A stretch of DNA of 64,000 nucleotides, from the NCBI GenBank assembly GCA_964428355.1, contig CAYRYU010000017.1, forward strand, positions 1-64,000. The letters run 5' to 3'. This document shows, piece by piece, positions 52,528-63,000 of the stretch; the first letter of the stretch is position 1, and every line of letters begins with the position of its first letter. Below the pieces are notes generated by a model that was given only the letters and a program-made list of their open reading frames with translations, was not told where the DNA came from and searched no databases. The position numbers and the translations under genes were made by a program. The DNA comes from CAYRYU01 sp964428355. GTDB taxonomy: Bacteria > Muiribacteriota > Ozemobacteria > Ozemobacterales > Ozemobacteraceae.

Positions 52528-53469
52528 ATGACTTTGGATCAGTCGGTTCCGTCCTATCTCGAGTCGGTCCGATCGGGACTCCTTTCCCGACGCGTTGAGG
52601 AAGCGGTTTCAAGGTTGGGCTGCTGCGAACTCTGCCCGAGGGGGTGCCGGGTGAACCGGCTCGCGGGGGAAAAAGGGTTCTGCCGGACAGGTGAGAAGGC
52701 TGTCATCTCCAGTTGCAGCGCGCACTTCGGTGAGGAAGCCCCCCTGGTCGGTTCCGGAGGTTCGGGGACCATCTTCTTCACGCACTGCAACCTTGGGTGC
52801 AACTTCTGCCAGAACTGGGACATCAGTCACGAGGGCGTGGGACGTGAATGCCAGGACGAGGATCTCGCCTGCCTGATGCTCGCTCTCCAGATTCGGGGTT
52901 GTCACAACATCAACCTGGTCACACCATCCCATGTCGTTCCCCAGATACTTCGGGCCGTCGGGATCGCGGCCGGGCGTGGTCTGAACATTCCGCTGGTCTT
53001 CAACACCGGGGGGTATGACGAGGTGGAGACCTTGCGACTTCTGGAGGGGATCGTCGACATCTTCATGCCAGATTTCAAGTTCTGGGATCCCGCGGTCTCG
53101 GAAGCCACCTGCGGGGCGGCGGACTATCCCGGGATCGCGCGGAAAGCGGTCCTCGAAATGCGCCGCCAGGTGGGAGACCTGGTCCTCGACGGGAACGGAA
53201 TAGCGCAACGCGGGCTTCTGGTCCGGCATCTGGTTCTTCCCAGCGGGGCGGCGGGAACCAGGGGGGTGATGAGGTTCCTGGCGAGGGAGGTTTCCCGGAA
53301 CACATATGTCAATATCATGTTGCAGTACCATCCCGAAGGTGCGGTGGGAAGCTATCCTCCGATATCCGGGTTCCCGACCCGTCAGGAATTCGAGGAGGCT
53401 TTCCGGGCCGCCGCGGAAGAGGGGATCACACGCCTTGACGAGGGGTCGCCCCTTCGCCTGTTCCCTTGA
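52528..53469 (+). CDS. Radical SAM protein, PFL-activase-like (COG1313 type)
   Basis: 313 residues from ATG 52528 (AGAGAGG upstream). Seen: an N-terminal Cys-rich zinc-ribbon-like segment (C32, C33, C36, C40 and C52) and the radical SAM cluster C87-x3-C91-x2-C94 in HCNLGCNFC; then NTGGYDEVETLRLLEG and DIFMPDFKFWDP of the AdoMet barrel. Known: this family is related to pyruvate formate-lyase activating enzymes but its substrate is generally unknown. It lies 70 bp after rtcR on the same strand and could be co-transcribed by read-through, which may be chance. Confidence 0.88.
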   Translation: MTLDQSVPSYLESVRSGLLSRRVEEAVSRLGCCELCPRGCRVNRLAGEKGFCRTGEKAVISSCSAHFGEEAPLVGSGGSGTIFFTHCNLGCNFCQNWDISHEGVGRECQDEDLACLMLALQIRGCHNINLVTPSHVVPQILRAVGIAAGRGLNIPLVFNTGGYDEVETLRLLEGIVDIFMPDFKFWDPAVSEATCGAADYPGIARKAVLEMRRQVGDLVLDGNGIAQRGLLVRHLVLPSGAAGTRGVMRFLAREVSRNTYVNIMLQYHPEGAVGSYPPISGFPTRQEFEEAFRAAAEEGITRLDEGSPLRLFP

Positions 53470-53563
53470 CCAGGCGGTCTCAAGGTCATTGGCGCTCCAG
53501 CGTCCGCGCCGGCCCGTGAGCAACCGGGAATCGTCGCGTTGGGACATTCCTGCCCCTGCAGGG

Positions 53564-54196
53564 TCAATCCCTTGGTTCAGAGCCCTTCAAGATGAAGGAT
53601 TCGACTTCCAGCCAGACCTTTCGCCGGATTCCGAAGCGGTTGCGGCTGATGGTGTCCATTGCGGTGCGGCCGCCGAGGTTGGGAATGTCGAGTTTCACCC
53701 CGTGCCTGAGCATCACCCGGGCTGCCATGGCATGTTGCTGTCTGGGATGGTCGAAATCCGCCGACTTCCAGACGAGGGAATGAAACGGGGTGAATCCCCA
53801 GAAATCCTGGGCACGGGAGTTTGCGCCCATGGTTAGAAGGAAATCGACCATGTCCGGGCGTCCCGCTTCGGCGGCCTCGTGGAGAGGCGTCATTCCCCAG
53901 TGGTCCCGGGCGTTGAGCTCCGCTCCCCTGCGAAGGAGAATCCTGGCCATCTCAACGGTGCCGGTGCGCGCGGCGAGGTGAAGGGGGGTTTTCTGCGTCG
54001 GTGCCGTGCGGGCGTTCACGTCCTGATCGATGTCGAGCATCTCCTTGACCGCCGGAAGGTTTTCCTGCAGGACGGCGAGGTGTACCGGAAGGAGATACTC
54101 ATCCCCTCGGGCCGAAGCCGGAGACGGAGCGAAAAACGTTGATGCCGCCAACCAATAGAGGATGATTCCGTACAGACGGATCGGATTCGTGTACAT
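53564..54196 (-). CDS. Secreted ankyrin-repeat protein
   Basis: 210 residues from ATG 54196 (CAAGGAGG upstream). Seen: signal peptide (about 1-27) and four ankyrin-type repeats, for example KTPLHLAARTGTVEMARILLRRGAE and GMTPLHEAAEAGRPDMVDFLL, then a less regular C-terminus with REGQ-type loops. Known: ankyrin repeats bind proteins. Being exported suggests a periplasmic or extracellular partner. The gene follows the two-component pair on the same strand. Confidence 0.85.
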   Translation of the reverse strand: MYTNPIRLYGIILYWLAASTFFAPSPASARGDEYLLPVHLAVLQENLPAVKEMLDIDQDVNARTAPTQKTPLHLAARTGTVEMARILLRRGAELNARDHWGMTPLHEAAEAGRPDMVDFLLTMGANSRAQDFWGFTPFHSLVWKSADFDHPRQQHAMAARVMLRHGVKLDIPNLGGRTAMDTISRNRFGIRRKVWLEVESFILKGSEPRD

Positions 54197-54252
54197 CGAA
54201 AGCTGCCTCCTTGCATGGAAGCCGACATGGCTCCCGCCTTCCGACCATTGTA

Positions 54253-54945
54253 TCACGACCGCGGGCCTTTTGTACTCGCCGCCATTTCGAGGCTGTACCC
54301 CAGTCCTCGGTGGCTGAGGAAAACCTCGGCCGTCCCCGAGGCTCCGCGGAGCTTCCTTCTCAGGTCGGCGATGACCGTGTCCACGGTCCGCTCGGTTCCC
54401 TCGTAATCGTAACCCCACGCGAAATCGAGTATCTGTGTCCGGCTGAGGATCTGACCCGGGTGGGCGAGGAAGCATCTCAGCACCAGCAGCTCCTTCCGCG
54501 TCAGGGGTGTCTCTCGACCGCCATCAGTCACTCTTCCCTTCGCAAGGTCGATGGAGACCTCCCCGATCTTCAGAAGGTTGCTTCCCGCTCCCTTTTCGAG
54601 GAACCGGGTGATCCGCGCCCGGAGAACCGCAAGGGAGAACGGTTTCGTGATGTAATCCGAAGCCCCGATCTCGAAAGCCCTGATGATATCCTCGTCGCTT
54701 CCCCGCACGGAGAGCATGAGGGTGGGGATGTCCCTGAGGAGGGGGCGGATCGATTCGAGCAGCACCAGGCCGTTTCGACCGGGGAGGTTGATATCCAGAA
54801 GAATGATCTGCGGCTGGAACTCGCGGACAACCTTTTCGAAATCCTCGCCGTCATGGAGGGCCTTGAAGGTGAGGAGGCCGCCAAGGCCTGAGGCAATGGC
54901 GGCCCGCGCCGCGGGGTCGTCGTCGACGAGGAGGATCCGGGTCAC
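54253..54945 (-). CDS. OmpR/PhoB-family response regulator
   Basis: 230 residues from GTG 54945, which overlaps the kinase stop by four bases (GTGA). Seen: receiver domain with acidic LLVDDDPAAR, phosphoacceptor D51 in ILLDINLPG and KPF near 100; then a winged-helix domain (about 132-225) with LTRKELLVLRCFLAHPGQILSR and RTVDTVIADLRRKL. Known: phosphorylation by a cognate kinase allows DNA binding as a dimer. The cognate kinase is almost certainly the overlapping upstream gene. Confidence 0.94.
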   Translation of the reverse strand: MTRILLVDDDPAARAAIASGLGGLLTFKALHDGEDFEKVVREFQPQIILLDINLPGRNGLVLLESIRPLLRDIPTLMLSVRGSDEDIIRAFEIGASDYITKPFSLAVLRARITRFLEKGAGSNLLKIGEVSIDLAKGRVTDGGRETPLTRKELLVLRCFLAHPGQILSRTQILDFAWGYDYEGTERTVDTVIADLRRKLRGASGTAEVFLSHRGLGYSLEMAASTKGPRS

Positions 54946-56546
54946 CTGGTGGCCGCCCTGAGATGGATCCGGACGAGGCATCCTTTTCCGGGGCCATCGG
55001 AGCTGAGACTGTAACTTCCCCCCAGCTCGCGGCAGAGGACCGATGCCAGGTGGATCCCGAGTCCGGTTCCCGCGATTCCCTCCGTTTCCGGTCCGGAGCT
55101 CCGGAAAAATGGCTCGCCGATCCTTGCAAGGTCCGCCTGCCGTACCCCGAGTCCCTGATCCTGGACCGAAAGGACCGCCATCCCCTCGGAAAAAGAGCCT
55201 GCGATCGTGATCAAAGCCCCTCGCGGGGAGTATTTCATCGCGTTGTCCAGGGCGGTCTCGAGAACCTGTCCGAGGGTTTCGCCGTCAGCCTGTACCTCCA
55301 GGGTGTCGGGTATCTCGAGCCGGACTCCGGCCCCTGAGAAGTTCGGATAGAGGATCCTGAGCCGGTCCAGGACCTTTGTGGCGATGGGGAGGACGGGGGT
55401 GGGGGCGGTCTGGACATCGAGCCGTCGGTGGCCCGCTTTGGCGAGGCGGATGAACCTGCGACAGGTCCCGTCGAGGTGATCGAGTTGGCTCTGGAGAAGG
55501 GTTTTCAAGCCCTCCCTCTCAGAGTCCGGGGCGGTCATCAGGGCATCGCCGAGTATTCCGGTCGCGTGGAGCGGCCCTCTGAGCGAGTGTGCGAGGTTGG
55601 TGATCCAGTCGTTCTTCAGGCGGAGTTCGGCTTCTCCCGCCCCGATGGTATAGACGAAATAGGCGATCGAGAAGGCAAGGACGATGATGATTGCAACCAT
55701 CCTTGGCCAGGCGGAATGCAGCCAACCAAAATCGCGGCTGAAGCTGAAACTGCTGGAGACCCGTACGCGGCTTCCCCTCAGGATTCCGCACTGAAGGACA
55801 TCCTGGACGGATCGCACCTCGCCGGAACCATCCTGGGAGGACGGGGTCGGCTTTCTCTCGAGGCGATGGGGGACGGTGTCCTCGGGTGGGCCGGAAAATT
55901 CGTATCCCAGGTTGCCCTTGCAGAACAGGTCGAGGAACTTTCGGGTGATCTCCCGGTGGAAAGCTGCCGGAGCGAAAAGGATTCCCCGCTTTCTCGCGAA
56001 ATCCGGGCCAAGCTGGGTCTCGACGAAGGAGAAGAACGGCTCTCCAGGCCCAGGCATCCGGTGGAGTTCGACCCTGTGGAAGCCTTCCCCGGATGATGCA
56101 AGGGCGGTTCGGACCTCCGGTTGATCCGGTTTCCGTCCGTCGCAGGTGGCGGCGGGAATGGATCGCCAGTCCTGGTTAGGGTCACAGGAGACGATTTCCG
56201 ATCCGCTGGGGGTGAGGACGAACATCTTTCCCACGCCCGGATCGAGTAGCCAGATCCCACTTATTGCCGAGGATGGACCTTGCGACTCCCACCGGAAAGT
56301 TCCGCTGGCAAGGGCTTCCCAGGCTCGTTGCGAAACCTTTTCGGCATTGTCGTCGATCGAGCTTGCGATGGTCCGGGGGATCTGCCTGAGCTCCTGTTCC
56401 TCCTGGATGTCGGAAAGGAAGCCGGCGAACGAAACCCCGGAAAAGGCCATCATTCCGATGAAAAGGACTGCGAGCAGGCCGAGCGTGGAAAGGATCAGGA
56501 CGATGAACTGGAACGTGAGCACCTTGTCGAGTACTTTGCGGAGCAT
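54942..56546 (-). CDS. Membrane sensor histidine kinase
   Basis: 534 residues, ATG 56546 after AAAGGAGG. Seen: first helix (about 11-38), a periplasmic sensor part of about 240 residues, second helix (about 281-300), then HisKA-like LAHSLRGPLHA with phosphoacceptor H320 and a HATPase domain with N box LDNAMKYSPRG, DQGLGV and GTGLGIHLA. The residue after His is Ser instead of the common Glu, so phosphatase activity may differ. Signal unknown. Co-translated with the response regulator through a four-base overlap. Confidence 0.93.
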   Translation of the reverse strand: MLRKVLDKVLTFQFIVLILSTLGLLAVLFIGMMAFSGVSFAGFLSDIQEEQELRQIPRTIASSIDDNAEKVSQRAWEALASGTFRWESQGPSSAISGIWLLDPGVGKMFVLTPSGSEIVSCDPNQDWRSIPAATCDGRKPDQPEVRTALASSGEGFHRVELHRMPGPGEPFFSFVETQLGPDFARKRGILFAPAAFHREITRKFLDLFCKGNLGYEFSGPPEDTVPHRLERKPTPSSQDGSGEVRSVQDVLQCGILRGSRVRVSSSFSFSRDFGWLHSAWPRMVAIIIVLAFSIAYFVYTIGAGEAELRLKNDWITNLAHSLRGPLHATGILGDALMTAPDSEREGLKTLLQSQLDHLDGTCRRFIRLAKAGHRRLDVQTAPTPVLPIATKVLDRLRILYPNFSGAGVRLEIPDTLEVQADGETLGQVLETALDNAMKYSPRGALITIAGSFSEGMAVLSVQDQGLGVRQADLARIGEPFFRSSGPETEGIAGTGLGIHLASVLCRELGGSYSLSSDGPGKGCLVRIHLRAATR

Positions 56547-56652
56547 GATGAAACCTCCTTTGGGATTCAGGTTTGTTTCCTTGATCCCAAAGCTATTCCG
56601 CGCGTGTCATGGAAATGTCAGGATCCGGGGGAATTTTTCCCGGAACGTTTCC

Positions 56653-58221
56653 TCAATCCGCCGAGATCTTCCGACGGGTGGAAAGGGCCGCATCGAGGCT
56701 CTTTTCCAACTGGGTCTGGTACCTTCGCGTCCCGGCGGCAAGCTTCTTGTAAAGCCAAGCGGGAACCGTACCTTCGAGCTGATCGGGAGTTTCGAACGTC
56801 CCGATCTCCTTACGCCTCTTGACGATGCGGGCTGCGTAGTCCCCGGCAAGGCGCCGCTTGTCATCATCGGTTCCGGGGATGAAGGCTTCGAGATGCCAGG
56901 CGAGGCGGTCTTCCTGCTCGTCGTTCAGGTCGAGGGAAAGCCGCTCGCGAGAGGTCACGATGAGGGGTTGTGGGATCGCCTCGCAGAGGGTGGCTCCCGA
57001 GGCGATGCGGGAATACTGGATGGCCTTCCAGTCCTGCCATGCCTGCCGGGCCTTCCCGAACTCGTCCCGCGTGATCTTCCCCGTAACGAAGGCTTTTTTC
57101 GAAAGGTAATACTCCTCGTATTTCTTCATCGCGTCGGGGGAACTGATCGTGTAACAGGTGTATTCCAAAAGGATGCGTCGGATGGTTCCCGCCTGGGAAG
57201 GGAACTTCCGGATCAGGGCGGAAACCAGTTCGAAAAAGCTGGTGGGCGCGCGATCGGCCATGGTCGAGAAGATCGCCCTTTCCGGGTTGGGAAGTCCAGC
57301 GTGGCCCCAGAGGGTGAAAATGAGGCTTGCGATCACGCCCTCGGTGGCGAAGTCGGTCTTGCCCTGCTTCAGCTTGCCGTCCTTGACCCGGCCGTCGGAC
57401 GAGAAAATGTACCTGTTGCGTTCCGCGAGCAGTATCCGGCGCTTCCTGGTCTTTTTGAGGAAGTCGGCGACCGCGGGCTTCAGGCCATCGGATTTTTCGG
57501 GGGCGTAGAATTCCCGGGGGAAGAGGTTGCCCAGCAAGACTTCACCGGCCTCGGCGAACCCCTCGCGAAAAGCGATCTGGGGATCGGTCTCGATGGGGGA
57601 ATCGTGGGGAGCACCCGCCATCTGGGCGAGCAGGTCGAACAAAAGATAACGTTCGCGGGTCAGTTCGAAATGGATGGCGTGGAAAACCTCATGACATACC
57701 ATGGGAACGAGCATTCCCGATTCGAGCATTTCTTCAGGGGATACCATCACCTTGCCGGGAAGCTCGATGTCGGCGATGACGAGGAGGCGGCTGGTCTTCA
57801 TCTTTCCCCCCGCCCCGGAAAGCTGGAAAGGCAGCGCGGAGTAGAGGGCCGGCCCCCGGCGCTGGGCCTTGGGGGGGACGAGCCATACAGGCAGGACCGG
57901 GTCCGAAACGAGCCAATCCTGGACGGGTGGGGCGGCGGTCCGGGCGGCAATGTCGAGAAGCTCGAGGGACTTTTTGACCCCGGGGCTTTGCGCTAGCCTC
58001 CCCCTGAAAAGTTCGGTCCGCGGGTCTTTGCCGGGTTCCACGATGGAGAAGGAGTAAGCGGCCGCTTCGCCGCTTTTCGCTACCGGGCAGTTCGCGAGCT
58101 CGGTGGCTGTACTTCCTTCGGGAGTGACGAAAACGAGCTCCACTGCAGACACATGGGCGGTCAACAGGAGCAGGAAGGCCAGGATTCCGAGGAACCGGGC
58201 GGAGATCGTTCTTCTTTTCAT
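56653..58221 (-). CDS. Secreted HExxH protein with C-terminal helix-hairpin-helix
   Basis: 522 residues. Seen: signal peptide (about 1-26, ending VSA); a central MVCHEVFHAIHFE with an HExxH zinc motif near residue 175 and a later REGFAEAGE that could give the third ligand Glu; a helical middle; and a C-terminal AARIVKRRKEIGTFETPDQL segment with the ComEA-like helix-hairpin-helix pattern known to bind DNA. Inferred: an exported zinc peptidase; if the HhH is real, perhaps linked to extracellular DNA. No named family recognised. Unlike the other HExxH gene at 18212, it lacks Sel1 and TPR repeats. Confidence 0.75.
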   Translation of the reverse strand: MKRRTISARFLGILAFLLLLTAHVSAVELVFVTPEGSTATELANCPVAKSGEAAAYSFSIVEPGKDPRTELFRGRLAQSPGVKKSLELLDIAARTAAPPVQDWLVSDPVLPVWLVPPKAQRRGPALYSALPFQLSGAGGKMKTSRLLVIADIELPGKVMVSPEEMLESGMLVPMVCHEVFHAIHFELTRERYLLFDLLAQMAGAPHDSPIETDPQIAFREGFAEAGEVLLGNLFPREFYAPEKSDGLKPAVADFLKKTRKRRILLAERNRYIFSSDGRVKDGKLKQGKTDFATEGVIASLIFTLWGHAGLPNPERAIFSTMADRAPTSFFELVSALIRKFPSQAGTIRRILLEYTCYTISSPDAMKKYEEYYLSKKAFVTGKITRDEFGKARQAWQDWKAIQYSRIASGATLCEAIPQPLIVTSRERLSLDLNDEQEDRLAWHLEAFIPGTDDDKRRLAGDYAARIVKRRKEIGTFETPDQLEGTVPAWLYKKLAAGTRRYQTQLEKSLDAALSTRRKISAD

Positions 58222-58386
58222 GCCGTTTCTCCATTGCGGGGGAATGAATCCCTGCCGAATCAGGCTGTTTCCAATTGTAGCAGACCCTGTGCCCCCCGAG
58301 CAACAACCACTTCCGGCAGGTCCGGGTTCACGTTTCCCGGATTGGGTTCGATTTCCCGGCGCGCCTTGACCGGGAAGTCAGGAAGA

Positions 58387-58420
58387 TGTATTTCAGGGGA
58401 AAGTGTATCTCAGGGGAAAG
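58387..58420. repeat. Two tandem 17-bp repeats upstream of kdsD
   Basis: TGTATTTCAGGGGAAAG and TGTATCTCAGGGGAAAG, adjacent, 38 bp before the kdsD ATG. One base differs. Possible operator for a dimeric regulator; could also be a chance duplication. Confidence 0.5.
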
Positions 58421-58457
58421 GGAGCCGCCGGCCCCAATGTGCCGACGGAAAAATGTG

Positions 58458-59438
58458 ATGACCAGATCGGGTATCGATGGAAAAGGGATCCTGGAAATCG
58501 CCAGGCAGGTTCTCCAGAATGAAGCCGAAGCCATTTCCCGCGTCGCAGGCCGTCTCGGGGAGGGCGTTGCGGGGGCTGTTGACCTTGTCCTCCAGAGTCA
58601 CGGCCGGCTCATCGTCTCGGGCATGGGGAAATCCGGGCTCGTGGGGAGAAAGATCTCGGCAACTTTTTCGAGTACCGGAACCCCTTCGATTTTTCTCCAT
58701 CCCGCCGAAGCCCTGCACGGTGATCTTGGAACCGTAACCTCCGGAGACGTGATGCTTCTCCTTTCGAATTCGGGGGAAACCGAGGAGATCGTCCGCCTGC
58801 TCCCCTTCCTGCGCCGCGTGGGGGCGAAAATCATCGTGATGGTGGGCAATACGGGCTCGACGCTGGCAAAGAATGCGGACATCGTTCTCGATACCTCGGT
58901 CGAACGTGAAGCATGCCCGATGAACCTGGCACCGACGAGTTCCACCACCGTCACGATGGCGATGGGCGATGCGGTCGCGGTCGCACTGCTGCAGGCGCGT
59001 GGGTTCAAGGAGAAGGATTTCGCCCGTCTCCATCCTTCCGGAAGCCTTGGACGCAGGTTCCTGACGGTGAGAGACCTGATGCACCGGGAAGACGAGATTC
59101 CCTTCGCCCCTCCGGACCGCAGCCTGAAGGAAGGGATTCTCGACATGAGCCGGGGAGGCTTCGGCGCTCTCGTCATAGTCGATGGAAAGAAGCATCTTCT
59201 CGGAATCCTGACCGACGGCGATCTCCGGCGTTACTTCGAAAGAACGGACGGAACACTGACCGTGAGCCTCGAGCAGGTGATGGTGAAGAGCCCCAAACGC
59301 ATCACCCAGGAAAGGCTGGCGATGGAGGCCCTGAAAATCATGGAGGAGAAATCGATCACGTCGCTTCCGGTCACCGAGGGTGACCTCGTGGTGGGCTTCC
59401 TGCATATCCACGATATCCTGAGATCCAAGCTGGTCTGA
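58458..59438 (+). CDS. kdsD: D-arabinose 5-phosphate isomerase (SIS plus two CBS domains)
   Basis: Interconverts ribulose-5-phosphate and arabinose-5-phosphate, the first step of Kdo and LPS synthesis. 326 residues from ATG 58458. Seen: SIS domain with SGMGKSGLVGRKISATFSSTGTPS, HGDLGTV and SNSGETEEI; then two CBS motifs, LMHREDEIPF...LLGILTDGDLRR and VMVKSPKRIT...VVGFLHIHDILR. All match the KdsD/KpsF group. Start lacks a clear ribosome site. Tandem repeats lie upstream. The next gene begins nine bases after the stop and is probably co-transcribed. Confidence 0.93.
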   Translation: MTRSGIDGKGILEIARQVLQNEAEAISRVAGRLGEGVAGAVDLVLQSHGRLIVSGMGKSGLVGRKISATFSSTGTPSIFLHPAEALHGDLGTVTSGDVMLLLSNSGETEEIVRLLPFLRRVGAKIIVMVGNTGSTLAKNADIVLDTSVEREACPMNLAPTSSTTVTMAMGDAVAVALLQARGFKEKDFARLHPSGSLGRRFLTVRDLMHREDEIPFAPPDRSLKEGILDMSRGGFGALVIVDGKKHLLGILTDGDLRRYFERTDGTLTVSLEQVMVKSPKRITQERLAMEALKIMEEKSITSLPVTEGDLVVGFLHIHDILRSKLV

Positions 59439-59446
59439 GCCTCCAG

Positions 59447-60016
59447 ATGCGGATTCGGGCACTTCTTTCCACCCTGCTCCTTCTGTGGGTGGTTGCCCCG
59501 CTCCGTGGGGAGTATCCGCCCTGTTACATCTACAAGATTTCGCCGGGGGGAACGTTCTATCCATTCACCCTGGAGGATCTGGAAAAGAAGAACTGGTCGC
59601 GAAACGGGATGCTCGGGAAGCCCGTCATCATCCTTACCGCCCACCGCTCGGTCAGATACGACCTCCGTGTCTGGGCCGACCGCCTGAAAAAAGAGTTCGC
59701 GGACCCGGGGGCTATCACCCTTCTTTGGGTCGTGAATCTTTCAAGATACCCCTGGGAAGCGAGTACAGAGCACCCCGCCGACGAGTGGAACGAGTTCCGC
59801 CCGACGGTGCCGCTCATACTCGATTGGCATGCCATCATCGGAAGGCATCTACGGGTGGATTACTCGACCCCCAACATCATCGGGATCGACTCGAGCGGGA
59901 ACCTCGCCTTTCACGACAAAACGCCTTGTACAAAAGAAGCGTATTTGCTCATTTCGGCCAAGATCGGAAACCTGTTGAAGAAGGATGACTACTGGCGCTC
60001 CCCGCGTCCCAGATGA
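59447..60016 (+). CDS. Secreted thioredoxin-fold-like protein without CxxC
   Basis: 189 residues. Seen: signal peptide (about 1-21), then GKPVIILTAHRSVRYDLRVWADRLKKEF, a strand-helix order like thioredoxin/AhpC-type folds, and a later NIIGIDSSGNLAFH strand pair. The redox Cys pair is missing (only C26 and a late Cys in PCTKE). Inferred: a periplasmic member of the fold with a non-redox role. Its 3' end overlaps the convergent gene by 28 bp. Function unknown. Confidence 0.7.
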   Translation: MRIRALLSTLLLLWVVAPLRGEYPPCYIYKISPGGTFYPFTLEDLEKKNWSRNGMLGKPVIILTAHRSVRYDLRVWADRLKKEFADPGAITLLWVVNLSRYPWEASTEHPADEWNEFRPTVPLILDWHAIIGRHLRVDYSTPNIIGIDSSGNLAFHDKTPCTKEAYLLISAKIGNLLKKDDYWRSPRPR

Positions 60017-63000
60017 TCGAGGACGAGCCGGAAATCATCCCGCGCAATCCCGTGCAGTTCGGCGGTTTTCCTGCGAAGCCGCGTTTCCGCACCCTCAGGA
60101 TCGGACAAGAGGGTCTGGATCGTTTTCGGAAGGGTTTCCTCGTTGAGCCAGGCTGGTTGCGCCACGAAGTCCCAGGCCATCTCGCGGGCCAACCCCTCTA
60201 TCTTGGGGTCGTGGCTGATCCCGAACCAGGGGACTCCCGCAAGGGAAGCGAGTATACACCCGTGAAGTCGCATGGAAAGAACGGCATCGAGATCGGAAAA
60301 AGCTCCGATGGGGTCAATTTCATCGATCTTCCTGATCTCGCCGGGGTAGCCCGCGGATTTCCAGGAAACGGAATCTTCACGATCCTGGAAACTCATCGGA
60401 ACCGCGACCATCTTCCCGTCGTTTCCAAAGGTGTCGAGGATCAGCCGGGCCAGTCTCTCGGACTCGGGGTTGGAGCCCCTCAGTATGAAACCGACCTTTT
60501 TCCGGTCGGAGAGGGTCCGGGGCGGGGTAGTCCATTCGGGGAGGAACAGGAGATCCGTCGCCCGGTGAACCTGGATGGGTGGTCCGGGGAGGTGAAGTAT
60601 CTCCTCTTCGGAGAGGCGGTCCCGGGCGGAGAGGTGAACCGCCCCGTCGAACACCATTCGGGCGTTGATGCGGGCGAACGCCCTTTGGATCGTCGGGAAA
60701 ACCTCTTCCGATGCAGGGTCCCTGGTCCATGGCCCTATGCCCTGGGAAGGCATGAGGATTCTCGACCCTGTGAGCCTGGCGAAAACCAGGAGCAGCGAGT
60801 AGTAAAGAAGGCTTCCGGAGCTGGTTGAAGACTGGAGGACTCCTCCCCCCGGAATCACCAGGAACCGCGAACGTGCTATCGCTTCGAGAACCATGGTCAA
60901 ATGCTGGCGGAAAACAGGACGAACCCCGGCGGGAAGAGTCCCGGGACCGGGGCCCCGGACGAGGAGGTTCCAGGAAATCCCGACCCCGGCTTTCTCCGTT
61001 TCACCCACGAAAGTCCGCCATAGGAGTTCGTCACCCAGGTTCCCGAAACCGAAGTAACCGAGCAGAAACCCCTCCCGTTGCTTGTTCCCGGCCATTGCCA
61101 CCAACCGGCAAAGGAGGTAGAAGGCCATCCCTGCGGTTCCGACCAAGAACCCGAGCCAGAGGCCGTTGAACCCGCGAAGGAAGGTCAAGGCCAGCGGGGA
61201 ATGGAAATGGCAGAAGGTGTTGACCATCGAAACCTGGCCCATCTCGATGAAAAGTGCCAGGACGGGAAGAATTCCGAATGCTCCCCGAAGGCGGAAGAAC
61301 AGGAAAAAGAGGACCGCCGGGTAGCCGACGAGGAACTCCTTGTTCCGAGGCCGGGCGATCAGGAGGTCCTCGAGGAAGGTACGCGCCAGGTCCTCCTCCG
61401 CGGAGGGTTTGAGGAAAGTCACGTTTCCGGACCTCATAAGGTAGAGGATGGTCCCGATGATGACCGCAGCTCCGATGAAAAGGTCGCGCGCCGTAAGGGG
61501 CCGGGAGAAGAAGGACAGAAGACCTCCTCCGAACCTCCGGAGGGACCATGTGCCCACAAGGATGAGGGGAAGGAGAAACGCAAGCTTGATTCCCCTGAAC
61601 TGGGCGTAATGAAGCAGATAGAATGGCTCCGAATGAAGTCCCGCCACTAGGATTCCTCCGATGATTCCGGGGATCACGAGGCGGGAGAAGAACAGGGGGA
61701 CCTCTCGCAACAGGGAAATGGACAAGCCCTGGTCGATGCGGCACCGGTTATCGTACCTGTCGATTGCCCACAAGCAGCCGATAGCGGAATAGGAGATCAC
61801 TCCAAGGCACCCTGCAACCATCGTGAAACTTTCCGGGGAAACGAGGATAAATCCGCTACCAGTCAACAAGGCGACAAGAAAGAACCAGGCCGAACCCGGA
61901 AAACGGCTGGAAATGCCCCCTCCCAGGAAAACCGCGCCCAGGGTCAGCGCAAGCCCTATCGCGAGCCTTTCTCCACGGCTGAGAATTCCCACAAGGTGCC
62001 GCGGTTCGGCCCGTCGCTGGGAATCTTCCCGGGGAATCCTGAATCCATCATCGTTCAGGCCTCCGGCAATCTTTTGGAGATAGTCGAGGTTGAACCTGAC
62101 CATGTCCCCGATGAACTTCTTCTTGTCCTGGAAGAATACCCTGACGTAAAGCATCTTCAGCCGGCGATCCCTGACGGCACGATGAAAACGGGCCACTGCC
62201 CGGCCGACCGTGTAGTTTTCGTCCAGCTCCCGGCGGCCGATGCTGTGGACCCGGGCGAAGGGGACCGAACCCCTCAAACCCTGGATGAGCGTATCCATTC
62301 CAGCCTGGTCGTTGAACTCGATCCAACCCACCCTGAAGGACCGGGCCTTGAGTTCACGGACCACGGCGGGTAGAGCCCCGCGGTTGCCAAGGACCTCCTC
62401 CTCGGCGAAGACCACGGCTGAAACGACCGCCGGATCAGGAAGATCGGCGATGATCTGGCGGACCGCCTCGTCGGAAAGGCCGGGATAGTTGTAGATCCGG
62501 AGGATCACTCCCAGCTGTTTCGAGCGGATGATGTCGATCAGGTCACGGGAAAAGCCCAACCCGACACGCTGCCTGAAATCCAGGCTGGACTTCCTCAGCA
62601 ACAGGAGATGCCGCCCAAGCCTCCGCACTTTCTCATTCGGGAGTTTCCAGAGCAGGTGCTGTTCGATGCGGTCGACCAGGGCGTCGTCCTCGGACTTGAT
62701 CCAGATCGCCCCCGGAGGAACGTCCACCGAGCGCATGAACGAGGCGATCTCCGTTCCTTCGGGCAGTTTGCGGATCTCCGAGGTGGTGAAGACGGAGATC
62801 CGCTCCTCGGCGGCGAGTGATTCGACGGTATCCTCGGAAATCCCGACCGAACTTGCTCCGTTTTTGGAAGCCTCGTTGAGCATGTCGTGGAGTCGCCATC
62901 CCTCTTCGCGAGCGAGCTGGCGCCACTCGTCGAAATCGATGACGGTCTCGACATAGGCATCGCGGCTCTCGGCCATCAGGCGCAGTCCGCATCGCCAGGC

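Noticed and set aside
56146..57996. A 616-codon plus-strand frame opposite the kinase and HExxH genes
   Set aside because: It spans two minus-strand genes with clear motifs and has no signal of its own.
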